Assembly: GCF_015864825.1 (NCBI RefSeq)
Contig: NZ_JADYWL010000003.1
Coordinates: forward strand, 310,001 to 374,000
DNA: 64,000 bases
DNA from: Psychrobacter sp. NZS113
Lineage (GTDB): Bacteria > Pseudomonadota > Gammaproteobacteria > Pseudomonadales > Moraxellaceae
Direction: 5' to 3'
Below are positions 28,924 to 37,786 of the stretch, piece by piece. The notes beneath the pieces were generated by a model. The model had not been told where the DNA came from and did no database searches. It saw nothing but the letters and a program-made list of their open reading frames with translations. The position numbers and the translations under genes were made by a program. Each line of letters opens with the position of its first letter. Within the stretch, counting starts at the first letter, position 1.

Positions 28924-29610
28924 TTACTGATTGATAACATCAACACCTGCTGGTGGTGTGAATTTAAACTGACTGCTACTGATGCTTGGATTCAGTTTAA
29001 TATTGCTGAACTTAATCGATGTGGTCTGACCAAGGCTATCATTCAGTACCATCATCACTGGCTTACCACCGCTAAAGCTCATTGATAAGCTCTTGAAGCT
29101 AGCACTGTCTGATTTTGGATAGAGCACATAGTAGTTTTTATTAGAGTATGGCTGAGTGATTTTGAAGTTCTGATCAATTTTGCTCGGATCACCTGATAGC
29201 AATAGTGCTGGAGTGTTACCTACTTGGCTATCGACGTTTTGCTTGGTCGCTTGCTCCAAATCTTTGTCATAAACCCACATTGAACTACCGTTGGCAACAA
29301 TTATCTGCTGTGATGGTGACTTCGTTTCCCAGCGGAAATTGTTCGGACGTTGAACGCTCATAGAGCCGCTAAACGTACCACTGTTTGCGCCTTTAGTCGT
29401 TTGAGTAAAGTTGGCCGTCATACTCTTAGTATTGGTCAACAGGGTGTTCAAACGCTTAGCAGCAGTTAAGTTATCTGCAGGTGCTGCCGTCGCAGTTTGG
29501 GTCATCGCAATCATAGGAGCTGCCACGCCAAGTGATGTCGTTAATACACCCGCTAGAGCACCGTTCATCATTTTTTGTTTGATTGATTTGTTCATTGATA
29601 AATTCATCAT
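28924..29610 (-). CDS. lolA: Outer-membrane lipoprotein carrier protein LolA
   Basis: Periplasmic chaperone that carries lipoproteins from LolCDE to LolB. A signal peptide (hydrophobic GALAGVLTTSLGVAAPMIAM, cleavage near TATAA around residue 42) precedes a LolA domain: LLTNTKSMTANFTQT, GSMSVQRPNNFRWET and SMWVYDKDLEQATKQ are typical. Two ATG codons are adjacent; AGAGGA lies a few bases upstream. Length 228 aa. The gap 29611-29908 holds its promoter region, and I see nothing else there. Confidence 0.92.
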   Translation of the reverse strand: MMNLSMNKSIKQKMMNGALAGVLTTSLGVAAPMIAMTQTATAAPADNLTAAKRLNTLLTNTKSMTANFTQTTKGANSGTFSGSMSVQRPNNFRWETKSPSQQIIVANGSSMWVYDKDLEQATKQNVDSQVGNTPALLLSGDPSKIDQNFKITQPYSNKNYYVLYPKSDSASFKSLSMSFSGGKPVMMVLNDSLGQTTSIKFSNIKLNPSISSSQFKFTPPAGVDVINQ

Positions 29611-29908
29611 TAATCCTCTCTAAAAAAGCATAATCGCTTTAAAATTGTCGCTTTAAAATAAAACATCTCATTAAAATTTTTGTTTTCTATAAGTGCTTAT
29701 CTGACCAATATAGAACTGGTGCCCATAAACAATGACAACAGTGTGCCAGTTTTTTTATTGCGCGCCTAGTCATGATTTGCAATCATTACTACGCCTGCCA
29801 TACACGCTTGTAACTACATTGATTTCACACTATTTAATAATATGAGCGGTTTTTTTTATTGTTTTTTACTACTTCTAGCAAGCTTTAATCACAATGAATA
29901 CGTATAAA

Positions 29909-29946
29909 AAAAAGCCCCTATTACCATAAGGCAATAGGAGCTTTTT
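29909..29946 (-). terminator. Intrinsic terminator of rplU-rpmA
   Basis: On the minus strand AAAGCTCCTATTGCC pairs with GGTAATAGGGGCTTT around a short loop, with a run of eight T after it. It lies 49 nt past the rpmA stop. Confidence 0.85.
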
Positions 29947-29994
29947 AGTCATCTAGTTATTTCATTCAAAAATGAAATAACTTAGATACGCAAA

Positions 29995-30252
29995 TTATGC
30001 GTTTTCAACCGTCACATAACGACGGTTAAATTTACCTTTGGTCGCAAACTTTACAACACCGTCATTCAGTGCAAATAAAGTATGGTCACGACCCATGCCA
30101 ACGCCTTCGCCTGCGTGGAATTCTGTACCACGTTGACGAACGATGATGTTACCAGCTGTGATAGCTTGGCCACCAAAGATTTTTACGCCTAGCATTTTTG
30201 GGTTTGAATCACGACCGTTACGGCTCGAACCGGCAGCTTTTTTATGTGCCAT
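29995..30252 (-). CDS. rpmA: 50S ribosomal protein L27
   Basis: Large-subunit protein whose N-terminus reaches the peptidyl transferase centre. It begins [24 protein letters not shown] with no cleavable N-terminal extension, as in other proteobacteria. Length 85 aa. GGAG lies upstream of the ATG. It is downstream of rplU by 91 nt in the usual order. Confidence 0.98.
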   Translation of the reverse strand: MAHKKAAGSSRNGRDSNPKMLGVKIFGGQAITAGNIIVRQRGTEFHAGEGVGMGRDHTLFALNDGVVKFATKGKFNRRYVTVENA

Positions 30253-30343
30253 GAGAAAATCTCCTTGTTAATTTGACTTACCGCTGATGCGATAACTCTT
30301 AAGCATTTAGTGCGCTGTTTAGCAATAATTGCTAAATGGGTAA

Positions 30344-30655
30344 TTAGGCATTAATGGCTTTGATTTTTAACAAGGTGTACCATTGGCGGTGACCTTGTTC
30401 TTTGTGATAATGCTTACGACGGTTGTGCTTGATGATACGGATTTTTTCGCCGCGACCATGCTCAACAACTTCAACTTCTACGCTAGCGCCGTCAACGACA
30501 GGCTGACCGATTTTGACGTTATCGCCGTCAACAACCATTAACACGTCTTCAAATTTGATTGTTTCGCCTTTTTCTGCTTTTAGCAATTCAACTTTAAGCA
30601 ATTCATCGACGACTACACGGTGCTGTTTACCACCAGTTTTGATTACTGCGTACAT
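30344..30655 (-). CDS. rplU: 50S ribosomal protein L21
   Basis: Large-subunit protein that binds 23S rRNA. It is full length (103 aa): [23 protein letters not shown] at the start and [23 protein letters not shown] near the end. It is first in the rplU-rpmA operon and is divergent from ispB. Confidence 0.98.
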   Translation of the reverse strand: MYAVIKTGGKQHRVVVDELLKVELLKAEKGETIKFEDVLMVVDGDNVKIGQPVVDGASVEVEVVEHGRGEKIRIIKHNRRKHYHKEQGHRQWYTLLKIKAINA

Positions 30656-31225
30656 TGTATGACTCCGTTTAACCCGTGTGCCGTGGCTGATGTTATACCA
30701 ACGCTTTTACGACGAACACGACAGGGAAAAATTAAAGGCAAGATTTTACGGCTTTTTGCTCATAAAAGCAAGCCGCTCATCTTGTTTTTGTAAGGTGGTT
30801 ACACTAATAACCCTATCCGTTATTACTATATAAGCTGTTGATTGTGAACGCATCTGAGAGGCTACTCAATAAAAAACAGCTAACATAACAATGATGGATA
30901 ACAGTTTATGCCTAACAGGCGCTATTATAACTTATATAATCAGTTACTTATAGCCCTTTATCACTCATGCTTGCCTATAAAAGCACAGCAAAGACAGGCG
31001 ACTTTATATAGGTATCATTTAGACTGGTTCTAGCATTTTATGCTAATAGCTATATACCATAAGTATTGTATAAAATATAATCGCTCTATGCCCTAAATGC
31101 TTTAACCAACAATTTAAAGACACAGCTATGCTATTATAGAAAAATGCCTTGCCTGCTATAGGCTCAAGGTTAAAAAGCATCAAGGCTAAAAACTCTTTCT
31201 ACTCTTATTAATATGACTATTTATT
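30656..31225. other. Divergent intergenic region, rplU / ispB
   Basis: A 570 nt A+T-rich stretch with no gene I can support. It must hold the promoters of rplU-rpmA (minus) and ispB (plus), and a TATTATAG at about 31132 could be a -10 box. No copy of the MITE-like repeat is seen here. Confidence 0.4.
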
Positions 31226-32251
31226 ATGACCATCACCCCTTCAAATAATACAGATTCAATGGCTCAATCAACACCTAACTATGCTGATATCCAAAGTATC
31301 GTGGCTGATGATTTTGAGATTATGGACAAGCAAGTATTCGGTAGTCTTAATTCCAAAGTTCAATTGGTAATGAGCGTCTCGCAGCACGTGATTAATGCTG
31401 GCGGTAAACGTATGCGCCCGCTGATTACGTTGTTGTGTGCACGCATGTTCAATGACAATCCATCAGAAAAAGCCATGCATTTAGCAGCCATCACCGAGAT
31501 GCTGCACACCGCTACGCTCGTTCATGATGATGTCATTGATGAGTCAGGTCAGCGTCGTGGCAAGCCAACCGCCAATGCCACATGGGATAATGCCACAGCC
31601 GTACTGGTCGGCGACTATCTGATTGCCCGTGCCTTTAACCTGTTGGTCGGCTTTCAAAGCTTACCATTGTTGCAAGTGTTCTCAGACGGCACATGTGATA
31701 TCGCTGAAGGAGAAGTGTTGCAGTTACAACATCAGCACAACCCTGCCGCTACAGAAGATGACTACTTGCGTATTATCGACGGTAAAACCTCGCGTCTGTT
31801 TATGATGGCGACCCAAGGTGCTGCTATCTTGCAAGACAAGACAGAATATATGCAGGCATTGGGTGATTTTGGTCAGCACTTCGGCAATGCGTTCCAAATC
31901 ATCGATGACGTGCTTGATTACAGTGGTGATAGTGAAGTGATGGGCAAAAACCTCGGCGATGATCTTGCTGAAGGCAAACCAACTCTACCAACTATCAAAG
32001 CGCTTGAACTGCTAAAAAATAGCGACGCTGAAGGCTATGAGCAGCTGCGTATTGCTGTGCAGACAGGTAAGACACCGAACGCTGAGCAACTTATTGAATT
32101 GGTACGTCGTTCAGGCGCTCTAGACTACTGCAAGCAGCGCGCGCTGGAAGAAACCAAACTGGCTCAAGACGCTCTAAGTACGCTGCCTGACAATCGCTAT
32201 CGTACAGGATTGTATCAATTGACAGAACTCGCGAGCGCACGATTAGTATAA
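31226..32251 (+). CDS. ispB: All-trans polyprenyl (octaprenyl) diphosphate synthase
   Basis: Extends farnesyl diphosphate with isopentenyl diphosphate to make the side chain of ubiquinone. The first Asp-rich motif is LVHDDVIDES (101-105) and the second IIDDVLDYSGD; GGKRMRPLITLL is the IPP-binding region. Length 341 aa, normal for IspB. The divergent arrangement with rplU-rpmA is common in gammaproteobacteria and supports the name. Product length cannot be read from the sequence. The ribosome binding site is unclear, and a second ATG at 31259 is possible. Confidence 0.93.
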   Translation: MTITPSNNTDSMAQSTPNYADIQSIVADDFEIMDKQVFGSLNSKVQLVMSVSQHVINAGGKRMRPLITLLCARMFNDNPSEKAMHLAAITEMLHTATLVHDDVIDESGQRRGKPTANATWDNATAVLVGDYLIARAFNLLVGFQSLPLLQVFSDGTCDIAEGEVLQLQHQHNPAATEDDYLRIIDGKTSRLFMMATQGAAILQDKTEYMQALGDFGQHFGNAFQIIDDVLDYSGDSEVMGKNLGDDLAEGKPTLPTIKALELLKNSDAEGYEQLRIAVQTGKTPNAEQLIELVRRSGALDYCKQRALEETKLAQDALSTLPDNRYRTGLYQLTELASARLV

Positions 32252-32257
32252 TCAAAT

Positions 32258-32300
32258 GTGAGTCGTCTGCACTATCAAGGTGTTAAGACGACTCATTTTT
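32258..32300 (+). terminator. Intrinsic terminator of ispB
   Basis: GAGTCGTCT (32260-32268) pairs with AGACGACTC (32286-32294), followed by ATTTTTG. The loop is long (17 nt), but the position just after the ispB stop fits. Confidence 0.7.
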
Positions 32301-32745
32301 GAGCAGCATTTTTTAGTGACTAATAAATAGGAAGCTAACGACCCAAAAAGCTGTCGCTTAATAACCAATATCTCAGCTAAATCGTTACCTTTCTTTAAGT
32401 TTTATAAATCCTCGCAGTACTATAATCGTGTAAGAATTGTGTTGATGGTTGGACAACGTTTGGTCAAAAAACTTTGAGTGACGCCTCATGCACCTTCGCT
32501 CAGGTTAAAGATGTTTTTAGGTATTGCTAAAACCACCTTTTTGCTGTCTGCGCAACATTTTTTAAGCATAATCTCAGATATGTATATAAAAGCAGCCTCT
32601 ATAACAAAAAAACAACACTGTCTTGCGCTGTCACAACGTTACGCTTTGATAAACGTTATCTCTTGTGATGCTTACCCCTTCAATGTTTATAAAGTTCATA
32701 AGAACAAATGTAGCTTTCTTTTGTAAAAGATCTATTTTTATTAGC

Positions 32746-32777
32746 TTGACTGTAGGGTTAACCCTTTAGTTTATAAT
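32746..32777 (+). promoter_or_regulatory. Candidate RND-operon promoter with palindromic operator
   Basis: TTGACT (32746-32751) and a perfect TATAAT (32772-32777) are 20 bp apart, longer than ideal. The spacer contains a perfect 12 bp palindrome, AGGGTTAACCCT (32754-32765), which looks like a repressor site. It lies 325 nt upstream of the MFP gene, so the long leader and a possible nearer promoter are open questions. Confidence 0.35.
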
Positions 32778-32863
32778 AGCAGACTATGTTTATTGGCTAA
32801 ATCTAACTATTTAATTATATATTTAATAGCAGTAGCCATCTTTATATTTATTAAACAATCAAT

Positions 32864-32893
32864 GTTGTGAAACCTATGTCTATTATTCACAAC
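32864..32893. promoter_or_regulatory. Inverted repeat upstream of the RND operon
   Basis: GTTGTGAA (32864-32871) and TTCACAAC (32886-32893) form perfect 8 bp arms 14 bp apart. No T-run follows, so it is not a terminator; a regulator binding site is possible. Confidence 0.35.
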
Positions 32894-32911
32894 GCTTAGC
32901 ATTGACTGTCA

Positions 32912-33018
32912 TACAGTCGATTCAATTTAAAAGTAGTACAAGGCAACCGAGCGTAGGTGTATACGTGATATTTTAAGCGAGGTTAATGCTGTAATACTTT
33001 TATAGTGGAATGACTATA
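32912..33018 (+). repeat. MITE-like intergenic repeat, copy 2
   Basis: A 107 bp unit starting TACAGTCGATTCAAT, with GTACAAGG about 25 bp in, and ending GGAATGACTATA. It is collinear with copy 1 and its two ends are imperfect inverted repeats. It lies in the leader of the efflux operon. The rest of the 32301-33101 gap has only the putative control sites listed. Confidence 0.6.
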
Positions 33019-33101
33019 GAACAAACAACAATATCTCGAACGCTACTACTGATTATTACTCTTTTATTTATACCGCAATTATATTATTGACGAGGACATT
33101 G

Positions 33102-34502
33102 ATGAAGCACTCTTATCTTGCGCTTGTAATAGCAGCTGTACTATCTGGAGCTGTACTGGTGGGCTGTAACAGTAACGAGGATGCCGCTGGTGATGCCGCT
33201 CAGCAGCAAATGCCACCCTCCGTCGTCAACGTACAGACTGTAACCTTTGAAACCGTACCACAAGTACAAACCTTTTCTGGTCGCACTTCAGCCTATCAGA
33301 CTGCAGATGTCCGTCCACAGGTTAATGGAGTCATTGACGAAATACTGTTCCGTGAAGGAAGTACCGTCAAAAAAGGTCAGCCACTTTATCGTATCAATAC
33401 AGACAACTATGCGTCTTCTGTGACGAGTGGTCGAGCAGCTGTACAACAAGCAGAGGCCAACTATCAAACAGCGTTGGCAAATACGGCCAGCAGTGAAGCT
33501 GCCTTAGTTAGTAGCCAAGCATCGTTGGCACAGGCACAAAGCGACTTACAGCGATTGCAAGGTTTGATTGATATCAATGCTATCTCTAAGCAGGAATATG
33601 ATCAAGCAGTAACAGCCGTACGTACAGCCGAAGCATCGGTAAATAGTTCACGGGCTGCTATCGCGCAATCCAAGGCCAGTGCAGCAAGCTCAAAGGCAAG
33701 TATCTCCAGTGCAAAAGCAGGTCTAGAAGCCAGTGCTCTAGACTATAGTCGTACGATAGTACGTTCGCCCATATCAGGTCGTAGCGATCGCTCAAGCTTT
33801 ACTGCTGGTGCATTGGTCAGTGCAAGTCAAACTGATCCTTTAGTAACAGTGTCACGCCTAGATCCTATCTATGTTGATATCAGTCAGTCTTCATCTGAGC
33901 TACTTAAACTGCGTCAACAGATTTCTGCTGGCAAGGCCCAAACTGGACTGAATACAGTTGAGTTGGTATTAGAAGATGGTACGGTTTATCCCGTCAGTGG
34001 CGAGTTGGCCTTGTCTGAAGCAAAAGTTGATGAGTCAACAGGTGCTGTCACCCTACGTGCTATATTCCCGAATAGTAACAATATTCTGCTACCAGGCATG
34101 TATGTCAGCGCGCGCTTGACCCAGAGTGTGATCAACAATGCGGTACTGGTACCTCAAAGTGCTGTCACACGCTCTGTTAAAGGTGAGACCCAGGTTTATA
34201 TCGTTGATGAAAACAACAAAATCAAAGTACGCCCTATCACAGTTAATGGTACTTATAACGGCAACTGGGTAGTGACTGATGGTCTTAAAGAAGGTGAAAA
34301 ACTGGTGGTGATCGGTGGCTCAAAAGTCAAGCCTGATCAAGAAGTCGTTGCCAAGCCTTTAGAAAACGCTACGCCAGCACCGACTGGAAATAGCACTCCT
34401 GCTAGTACTTCGGCCAAGACACCACAGCAAGCAGCAACAGAAACTAAGAAACCTGCTGAGAGCAACACGGCCAAGAAACCTGCGGAAGATGCAGCTAACT
34501 AA
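33102..34502 (+). CDS. RND efflux periplasmic adaptor (AdeI/AcrA-like)
   Basis: Membrane fusion protein that links the inner-membrane pump to the outer-membrane channel. A lipoprotein signal peptide ends at VLVGC (Cys22). Then come a lipoyl half-domain (VRPQVNGVIDEILFREGSTVKKGQPLYRI), a long Ala/Ser-rich coiled-coil hairpin (about residues 105-215) and the beta-barrel. The C-terminal 45 residues are a P/A/T/K-rich tail. The ATG at 33102 follows GAGGA by 5 nt; the upstream TTG at 33087 is not needed. Length 466 aa. It is first in a three-gene operon. Confidence 0.93.
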   Translation: MKHSYLALVIAAVLSGAVLVGCNSNEDAAGDAAQQQMPPSVVNVQTVTFETVPQVQTFSGRTSAYQTADVRPQVNGVIDEILFREGSTVKKGQPLYRINTDNYASSVTSGRAAVQQAEANYQTALANTASSEAALVSSQASLAQAQSDLQRLQGLIDINAISKQEYDQAVTAVRTAEASVNSSRAAIAQSKASAASSKASISSAKAGLEASALDYSRTIVRSPISGRSDRSSFTAGALVSASQTDPLVTVSRLDPIYVDISQSSSELLKLRQQISAGKAQTGLNTVELVLEDGTVYPVSGELALSEAKVDESTGAVTLRAIFPNSNNILLPGMYVSARLTQSVINNAVLVPQSAVTRSVKGETQVYIVDENNKIKVRPITVNGTYNGNWVVTDGLKEGEKLVVIGGSKVKPDQEVVAKPLENATPAPTGNSTPASTSAKTPQQAATETKKPAESNTAKKPAEDAAN

Positions 34503-34537
34503 TTCCATTCAAAGATAGGAAGACTTAGGGATATACT

Positions 34538-37500
34538 ATGTCACGTTTTTTTATTAATCGCCCTATTTTTGCATGGGTATTGGCTATTTTAGTCATGCTC
34601 ATCGGGGTGATATCGGTCATTAATCTACCGATCGAACAGTACCCACGTATTGCACCGCCGACTGTTACAGTTAGCACCAGTTACCCTGGTGCCAGTGCAC
34701 AAACCGTTGAAGACTCAGTGGTTCAGATCATTGAACAAAAAATGAAAGGTCTTGATGGTTTGATGTATATGTCATCAACCAGCTCGTCAAACGGTAGCGC
34801 ATCAGTGACGCTCACCTTTGAAACTGGTACTGACTCTGATACCGCTCAGGTACAGGTACAGAACAAGCTTCAAGCGGCAACAAGCTCACTACCTGAATCC
34901 GTTCAGCGTCAAGGTGTCACGGTCAACAAATCCTCTAGCAGCTTTTTGATGGTGCAAGCATTCATCTCTGAAGATGGCAGTATGGATCGCCGTGATATCG
35001 CCGATTACATTAACTCAAACATCGTTGATCAGATCAGCCGTGTCGAAGGTGTTGGTGAAGTTCGTGTATTTGGTTCTACTTACGCGATGCGTATCTGGCT
35101 AGACCCTGCACGCTTACGTAGCTATAACTTGATGCCTTCTGATGTCATTACTGCCGTCGGTGCGCAAAATGCGCAAGTCTCTGCAGGCCAGTTAGGTCAA
35201 GCGCCCGCTGACACTGAGCAACAGGTTATCAACGCCACTGTAACGGTACAAAGCTACCTACAGACCCCTGATGAGTTTAGAAACATATTATTGAAAACGG
35301 ATACCTCAGGCGCGCAAGTACGCTTAAGCGATGTGGCAGATGTTGAGATTGGAAGTCAAGACTACAGTGTTAACTCACTATTTAACGGTCAAGAAGCCGC
35401 TGGTATGGGTATATCCTTGGCAGGTGGCGCTAACGCACTTGATACGCGCGAAGCACTTGGTGCTCGTATGGCTGAGTTGGAACAAAACTTTCCTGCTGGC
35501 CTAACCACAGTTACTCCTTATGACACGACACCATTCGTTCGGTTGTCTATTGAACAAGTAGTACATACGCTCATCGAAGCTATTGTGCTTGTATTTATCG
35601 TCATGTTCATTTTCTTACAGAACTGGCGTGCAACGATTATTCCGACACTGGCAGTACCTGTGGTACTTCTCGGTACCTTGTGTGTGCTGTATATCGCAGG
35701 TTTTAGTATTAACGTTCTGACCATGTTTGCGATGGTACTGTCTATCGGACTACTGGTCGATGATGCCATCGTAGTCGTAGAGAACGTCGAACGGATTATG
35801 GAAGAAGATCCTGACATTTCTGTCAAAGATGCTACCGTTCAATCGATGGGTGAAATTAGTAAGATTGTTGTCGGTATTGCTCTGATTCTATCAGCAGTAT
35901 TTGTACCTATGGCGTTCTTTAGTGGCTCCACTGGTGCTATCTATCGTCAGTTCTCCATTACCTTGATTACCAGCATGGTACTATCGGCTTTAGTTGCCCT
36001 TATCTTTACCCCTGCCTTGTGTGTGACCTTGCTTAAACGTAGCAAGAGCCATGACAAGAGTAATATGGCCACTCAAAAAGGTTTCTTCGGTTGGTTTAAC
36101 CGTAGTTTCTCTAAAGCAAGTAACTCCTATGAGCGCTTTGTCGGTAAAAGCTTCGGTCGTAAATGGTTATATTTAATTGGCTATGCTGCCATTATTGGTA
36201 TCATGACAGTAGTCTTTTTACGCATTCCTAGCTCGTTTTTGCCAGAAGAAGATCAAGGTATTATGTTTACCTTAGTTCAGCTTCCCTCTGGCTCTACACT
36301 CGATCAAACACAAGACGTACTAGATAAAGTTAGAAACTATTACGATACTCAAGAAACCGATAATATTGCCTCTGTCTTTACTGTTGCAGGCTTTAGTTTT
36401 GCCGGAACAGGTCAAAATATGGGTCTGGCGTTTGTACGCTTGTCAGATTGGGAAGAACGCCCAGGCGATGAAAATACCGCGCAAGCTGTGGCTGGCCGGG
36501 CAATGGGTTATTTCTTTACTCAGATTAATGAGGCACAAGTATTCCCGATTGTACCGCCCGCTATTACCGAATTGGGTAATGCCAGTGGTTTTGACTTGAT
36601 GTTACAGGATACCGGAAACGTCGGTCATGACGGGCTGCTCGAAGCCCGCAATATGTTGTTGGGCATGGCCGCTCAGAACGACCAAGTCTCTGGTGTACGT
36701 CCTAACGGTCAAGAAGATGCACAACAGCTTAAAGTTAATGTCAATCAAGAACAGGCCGCTGCTTATGGCTTGTCGATGTCAAGTATCAACAGTGTTATCT
36801 CGACTGCATGGGGCTCAAGTTATATTAATGACTTCGTTGATCGTGGTCGTATTAAGAGCGTTTATGTACAAGGCGAGCCAAGCAGTCGTACCAATCCTGA
36901 TGATCTTGGCAAATGGTACGTACGTAATGACAACAACGATATGATTTCATTCGATGCGTTCTCTAGCAGTGAATGGCAGTCAGGTTCTCCGCGTCTGACC
37001 CGTTACAACAGTTTCCCTTCTATGAATATTCAAGGTGCTGCTGCTGCTGGACTCAGTACAGGTGAAGCAATGGCTGCGGTGGAAGCGATGATAACCAACC
37101 TGCCTGAAGGCGTCGGTTATGAGTGGACAGGCACGTCACTTGAAGAGCAAAAATCAGGTGCGCAGGCTCCCTTACTATATGCAATCTCCCTCTTAGTGGT
37201 ATTCTTATGTCTAGCCGCTTTGTATGAGAGTTGGTCTATTCCGTTCTCTGTCCTACTGGTTGTTCCACTTGGGGTATTAGGAGCGGTGGTATTTACATGG
37301 ATGCGCGGTTTCTCCAATGACGTTTATTTGCAGGTAGGTCTGCTTACCGTAGTCGGGCTGTCTGCTAAGAATGCTATTCTGATTATCGAATTTGCGAGAG
37401 ACTATCAAGAAGCTGGTTATAGTCTCAAAGAGTCCGTGATGACAGCAGCACGTCAACGTTTGCGCCCCATCATTATGACATCGCTCGCCTTTGGTCTTGG

Positions 37501-37786
37501 TGTTGTACCATTATTCCTAGCCACTGGCGCTGGTTCTGGTAGCCAAAGTGCGATCGGTACTAGTGTGGTTGGCGGGGTCGTAAGTGCGACATTATTAGGT
37601 GTATTCTTTATCCCAATGTTCTATATTTGGATACGTAGCATCTTCCCTCATAAGTATGAGAATAATAAGCCAAATGACAGAGACGATGGTGGTGATAATA
37701 CGCCGCATACACCAAATGGTGATCCACAAAACCCGACTCTCTCTAAGAGTTATCAGCCTGTGAACTTAGGAGACAACACACAATGA
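34538..37786 (+). CDS. RND multidrug efflux transporter (AdeJ/AcrB-like, HAE1)
   Basis: Proton-driven inner-membrane pump that exports hydrophobic and amphiphilic compounds. The sequence shows the family N-terminus (MSRFFINRPIFAWVLAILVMLIG), paired proton-relay Asp residues D408 and D409 in GLLVDDAIVVVENVERI, and the two halves of six membrane helices with large periplasmic loops. Length 1082 aa; the last 40 residues are a polar Asn/Asp/Pro-rich tail longer than in AcrB. It starts 35 nt after the adaptor gene, and its TGA overlaps the ATG of the outer-membrane gene. Confidence 0.95.
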   Translation: MSRFFINRPIFAWVLAILVMLIGVISVINLPIEQYPRIAPPTVTVSTSYPGASAQTVEDSVVQIIEQKMKGLDGLMYMSSTSSSNGSASVTLTFETGTDSDTAQVQVQNKLQAATSSLPESVQRQGVTVNKSSSSFLMVQAFISEDGSMDRRDIADYINSNIVDQISRVEGVGEVRVFGSTYAMRIWLDPARLRSYNLMPSDVITAVGAQNAQVSAGQLGQAPADTEQQVINATVTVQSYLQTPDEFRNILLKTDTSGAQVRLSDVADVEIGSQDYSVNSLFNGQEAAGMGISLAGGANALDTREALGARMAELEQNFPAGLTTVTPYDTTPFVRLSIEQVVHTLIEAIVLVFIVMFIFLQNWRATIIPTLAVPVVLLGTLCVLYIAGFSINVLTMFAMVLSIGLLVDDAIVVVENVERIMEEDPDISVKDATVQSMGEISKIVVGIALILSAVFVPMAFFSGSTGAIYRQFSITLITSMVLSALVALIFTPALCVTLLKRSKSHDKSNMATQKGFFGWFNRSFSKASNSYERFVGKSFGRKWLYLIGYAAIIGIMTVVFLRIPSSFLPEEDQGIMFTLVQLPSGSTLDQTQDVLDKVRNYYDTQETDNIASVFTVAGFSFAGTGQNMGLAFVRLSDWEERPGDENTAQAVAGRAMGYFFTQINEAQVFPIVPPAITELGNASGFDLMLQDTGNVGHDGLLEARNMLLGMAAQNDQVSGVRPNGQEDAQQLKVNVNQEQAAAYGLSMSSINSVISTAWGSSYINDFVDRGRIKSVYVQGEPSSRTNPDDLGKWYVRNDNNDMISFDAFSSSEWQSGSPRLTRYNSFPSMNIQGAAAAGLSTGEAMAAVEAMITNLPEGVGYEWTGTSLEEQKSGAQAPLLYAISLLVVFLCLAALYESWSIPFSVLLVVPLGVLGAVVFTWMRGFSNDVYLQVGLLTVVGLSAKNAILIIEFARDYQEAGYSLKESVMTAARQRLRPIIMTSLAFGLGVVPLFLATGAGSGSQSAIGTSVVGGVVSATLLGVFFIPMFYIWIRSIFPHKYENNKPNDRDDGGDNTPHTPNGDPQNPTLSKSYQPVNLGDNTQ

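Noticed and set aside
32478-32726. 82-codon ORF between ispB and the RND operon
   Set aside because: No ribosome binding site, biased composition typical of A+T-rich intergenic sequence, no family.
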